Shown: piece by piece, positions 24,447 through 43,493 of the stretch
Layout of the letters: the number at the start of each line of letters is the position of its first letter
Position numbering within the stretch: the first letter of the stretch is position 1
Assembly: GCF_001921205.1 (NCBI RefSeq)
Contig: NZ_MSIE01000080.1
Span: forward strand, 1-43,493
Length of the DNA: 43,493 nt
From: Actinophytocola xanthii
GTDB lineage: Bacteria; Actinomycetota; Actinomycetes; Mycobacteriales; Pseudonocardiaceae
Reading direction: 5' to 3'
Made by a program: the position numbers and the translations under genes
The notes under the pieces: generated by a model
The model's database searches: none
The model's input: only the letters and a program-made list of their open reading frames with translations
Told to the model about the DNA's origin: nothing

Positions 24447-24811
24447 TTCCGATACCTCACGAATTCCTGTCGGGAATGTCGATCGAGCATCAGGAACGTA
24501 GCCGCAAAAATCCCGTCCAGGAAGCACCGAGAAGCCCGAAACGGCTGGTCAGCGCGGATAATTGAGTTGCTTTCAAGCGACTACCGATACCGCCCGAGAA
24601 ATCCCACTGAGATCACTCGAGGAATGCTGGAGAACTCAGACGAATCTTTCCGATAACCATCGAGCAATTGATCTATCACTAACCCGCCGGGGCAGCCAGT
24701 CCACATCGTCTGGACACTGAGGACGAAAGGTCCCTCACGTCGCAGGTTCGGAAGCGATGTCAGGGCCACCCACGCCGGCGCCGGCCGGCCGAACCGAAGG
24801 ATGCGTCCGCC
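24447..24811. promoter_or_regulatory. Divergent intergenic region with probable promoter of the ACP-led operon
   Basis: This 365-bp gap has no convincing gene. Its GC content is visibly lower than the flanks, especially at 24540-24690. It must contain the promoter for the minus-strand operon and that of the plus-strand membrane protein. Two short dyads were seen: ttcctg (24464-24469) with caggaa (24491-24496), and gtcca (24699-24703) with tggac (24711-24715). Either could be an operator; neither matches a known regulator box that I can name. No clear -35/-10 pair was found. Confidence 0.45.
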
Positions 24812-25192
24812 ATGAACCCCTGGCTCCTCGCCGCCGGCGTGATCGCCGCGGTCACCGCGGTGGTCCACGTCGTCGCCGGGCACCGCGACCCGGTCGTGCC
24901 ACTGCTGTCGGACGGCGGCCTCGGCGAGACGACGAAGTGGACGTTGTACGCCGTGTGGCACATGGTCAGCATCGACCTCGTGCTGGCCGCCGCGGCGCTG
25001 TGCTACTGGGCACTGGCCCAGCCCGACGGCTACCGGTTGGGTGCCGTGTTCGTCGCGGCGCACTTCGGGTGCTACGCCGCCGTCTTCGTGCTGATCGCGG
25101 CGGCACGGGGGTGGTCGCACTGGTTGCTGCGCCTGCCGCAGTGGACCCTGCTGCTGCCGGTCGCGGTCCTCGCGTTCGTCGGCGCGCGGTGA
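24812..25192 (+). CDS. Small four-helix membrane protein of unknown function
   Basis: A 126-residue protein with four hydrophobic segments at about 4-22, 45-67, 76-98 and 107-124, so probably a polytopic inner-membrane protein. Conserved-looking features are VVHVVAGHRD after the first helix and YAVWHMVSID at the second, reminiscent of small uncharacterised proteins found across actinobacteria and proteobacteria. GAAGGA lies 12 bp before the ATG, somewhat distant. It is divergent from the ACP operon and followed by a protease gene, with no functional link to polyketide synthesis visible. I do not recognise a function. Confidence 0.75.
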   Translation: MNPWLLAAGVIAAVTAVVHVVAGHRDPVVPLLSDGGLGETTKWTLYAVWHMVSIDLVLAAAALCYWALAQPDGYRLGAVFVAAHFGCYAAVFVLIAAARGWSHWLLRLPQWTLLLPVAVLAFVGAR

Positions 25193-25355
25193 CCGGCTGG
25201 AACCGCGGAATACCGGAACGGGTGGAGCGCTTGCCCGGACGAGGGCTGTCTGTGGATGTGAACCACCGAATGGAGGTATCACCGATGGTGAGTGGATCCC
25301 TACGTTGGGTTCACTCGGGTCGAGGGCCCCGAGCCAAAGTTAGGGAGATGGATTG

Positions 25356-26114
25356 ATGAGAGCACGATCCCTGCTCGTGAGCGTCGTCGTCGCAGCCGCT
25401 ACCGCGGTCTCCGGCTTCGCGCTGCCCGCTACCGCGGGAGCAACCACATCGGACGACGTCACCCCGTTCATCGTCGGAGGCTCGAACGCGACCGAGACCT
25501 ACTCGTTCATGGCGTCGCTGCAGAGCAGCTCCGGCGGACACTCCTGCGGCGGCTCGCTGATCAAGGCGAACTGGGTGGTCACGGCGAAGCACTGCGGTAC
25601 CCCGTACCAGGTCCGCGTCGGAACGACCAACCGGACCAGCGGTGGCTCCGTCGCCCGGGTGTCCCGGCGGGTCGCTCATCCCTCGGCCGACCTGGCCCTG
25701 CTCCAGCTCTCGACGTCGGTCAGCCAGCAGCCGGTCGCGCTCGCGTCGAGCTCCGGCTCGGTGGGCACCCAGACGCGGATCATCGGCTGGGGCCAGACCT
25801 GTCCCACGCCCAGCTGCGGTTCGGCTCCGATCACCCTGCAGCAGTTGGACACCTCGATCGTGAGCGACAGCGAGTGCTCCGGCGGCGGCATCAGCGCGGC
25901 CAGCGAGATCTGCACGGACAATCCGGGCAACTCCCGCGGCGCCTGCTACGGCGACTCGGGTGGCCCGGAGATCAAGCGGGTCAACAACGCCTGGCAGCTG
26001 ATCGGCGCGACCAGCCGGTCCGGCGGCAGCTCGACCTGTGCCCGTGAGCCGTCGATCTACGTCGACGTGCCGTACTTCCGCAGCTGGATCACGCAGTACA
26101 CCGGGGCGCTGTAG
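25356..26114 (+). CDS. Secreted S1-family serine protease (chymotrypsin fold)
   Basis: A 252-residue exported protease. Residues 1-29 are a signal peptide (MRARSLLVSVVVAAATAVSG) and a short propeptide precedes the mature-type N-terminus IVGG (39-42). The catalytic triad is His79 (VVTAKHC), Asp112 (ADLALLQL) and Ser201 (GACYGDSGGP). The TAAHC consensus has Lys in place of the second Ala. The residue equivalent to chymotrypsin 189, six before the catalytic Ser, is Gly195, so an arginine/lysine preference is unlikely. Six cysteines could form three disulfides. ATG 25356 is preferred to the adjacent TTG because GGGAG stands eight bases upstream. A strong palindrome follows its stop. Confidence 0.93.
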   Translation: MRARSLLVSVVVAAATAVSGFALPATAGATTSDDVTPFIVGGSNATETYSFMASLQSSSGGHSCGGSLIKANWVVTAKHCGTPYQVRVGTTNRTSGGSVARVSRRVAHPSADLALLQLSTSVSQQPVALASSSGSVGTQTRIIGWGQTCPTPSCGSAPITLQQLDTSIVSDSECSGGGISAASEICTDNPGNSRGACYGDSGGPEIKRVNNAWQLIGATSRSGGSSTCAREPSIYVDVPYFRSWITQYTGAL

Positions 26115-26122
26115 TCGTTCCG

Positions 26123-26156
26123 CGCGGCGCGGGCCCCGGCCGGGGCCCGCGCCGCG
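26123..26156. terminator. 34-bp perfect palindrome, probable bidirectional terminator
   Basis: The arm gcggcgcgggccccgg (26124-26139) is followed directly by its exact reverse complement (26140-26155), and one further C-G pair extends it. It lies between the stop codons of two convergent genes (26114 and 26169) and could form a very stable all-GC hairpin in either transcript. There is no U-tract, which is common for actinobacterial terminators. Confidence 0.75.
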
Positions 26157-26168
26157 GCCGTGTCCTGG

Positions 26169-43493
<17,325 letters not shown>

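Noticed and set aside
24447-24527. 27-residue N-terminal extension of the free ACP
   Set aside because: It is not ACP-like, and the downstream ATG starts exactly at the fold.

Overview
The window is high-GC actinomycete DNA. It has strong codon bias, ATGA start/stop overlaps in operons, modular type I polyketide synthases (PKS) and secreted Gram-positive-type hydrolases. A filamentous actinomycete is very likely; a Pseudonocardiales-type genome is a guess. No tRNA, rRNA, CRISPR array or replication origin was seen.

Layout. (1) 1-1633: a complete 1.59-kb DDE insertion sequence with 13-bp perfect ends and a CTAG duplication, inserted at the stop codon of the next gene. (2) 1630-3842: a secreted GH43 glycosidase and a divergent small methyltransferase, probably the left edge of the biosynthetic region. 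(3) 3973-11670 (+): a tightly overlapping operon of class IV aminotransferase, MFS exporter, AfsA-family butenolide/butyrolactone synthase, HAD phosphatase, FAD monooxygenase and two KASIII-like proteins. (4) 11681-13120 (-): a secreted M1-type metallopeptidase. (5) 13169-24446 (-): an operon starting with a free ACP and running through a membrane desaturase, a fatty-acyl-AMP ligase, two SDR enzymes, a cyclopropane-synthase-like methyltransferase and a DAO-type FAD oxidoreductase to a one-module PKS (ACP-KS-AT-ACP-TE). (6) 24812-26114 (+): a small membrane protein and a secreted S1 protease, ended by a 34-bp perfect palindrome. (7) 26169-43493 (-): the C-terminal part of a giant PKS cut by the window edge. 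It holds one partial and three complete KS-AT-DH-KR-ACP modules and a C-terminal docking domain, so its product segment should be a polyene.

Inferred joint function. Regions 3 and 5 look like one compact pathway. The ligase loads a fatty acid onto the free ACP, where the desaturase (and perhaps the cyclopropane-synthase-like enzyme) modifies it. The one-module PKS adds one malonate to give a beta-ketoacyl thioester. That is the substrate class AfsA-family enzymes join to dihydroxyacetone phosphate, and a phosphatase lies directly downstream of the AfsA gene. The expected product is an unusual lipid-tailed butenolide, furan or tetronate-like molecule. The giant PKS ends in a docking domain for which the one-module PKS has no visible partner, and two unrelated genes separate them, so the window may hold two adjacent assembly lines. 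These links are inference from gene content and order.
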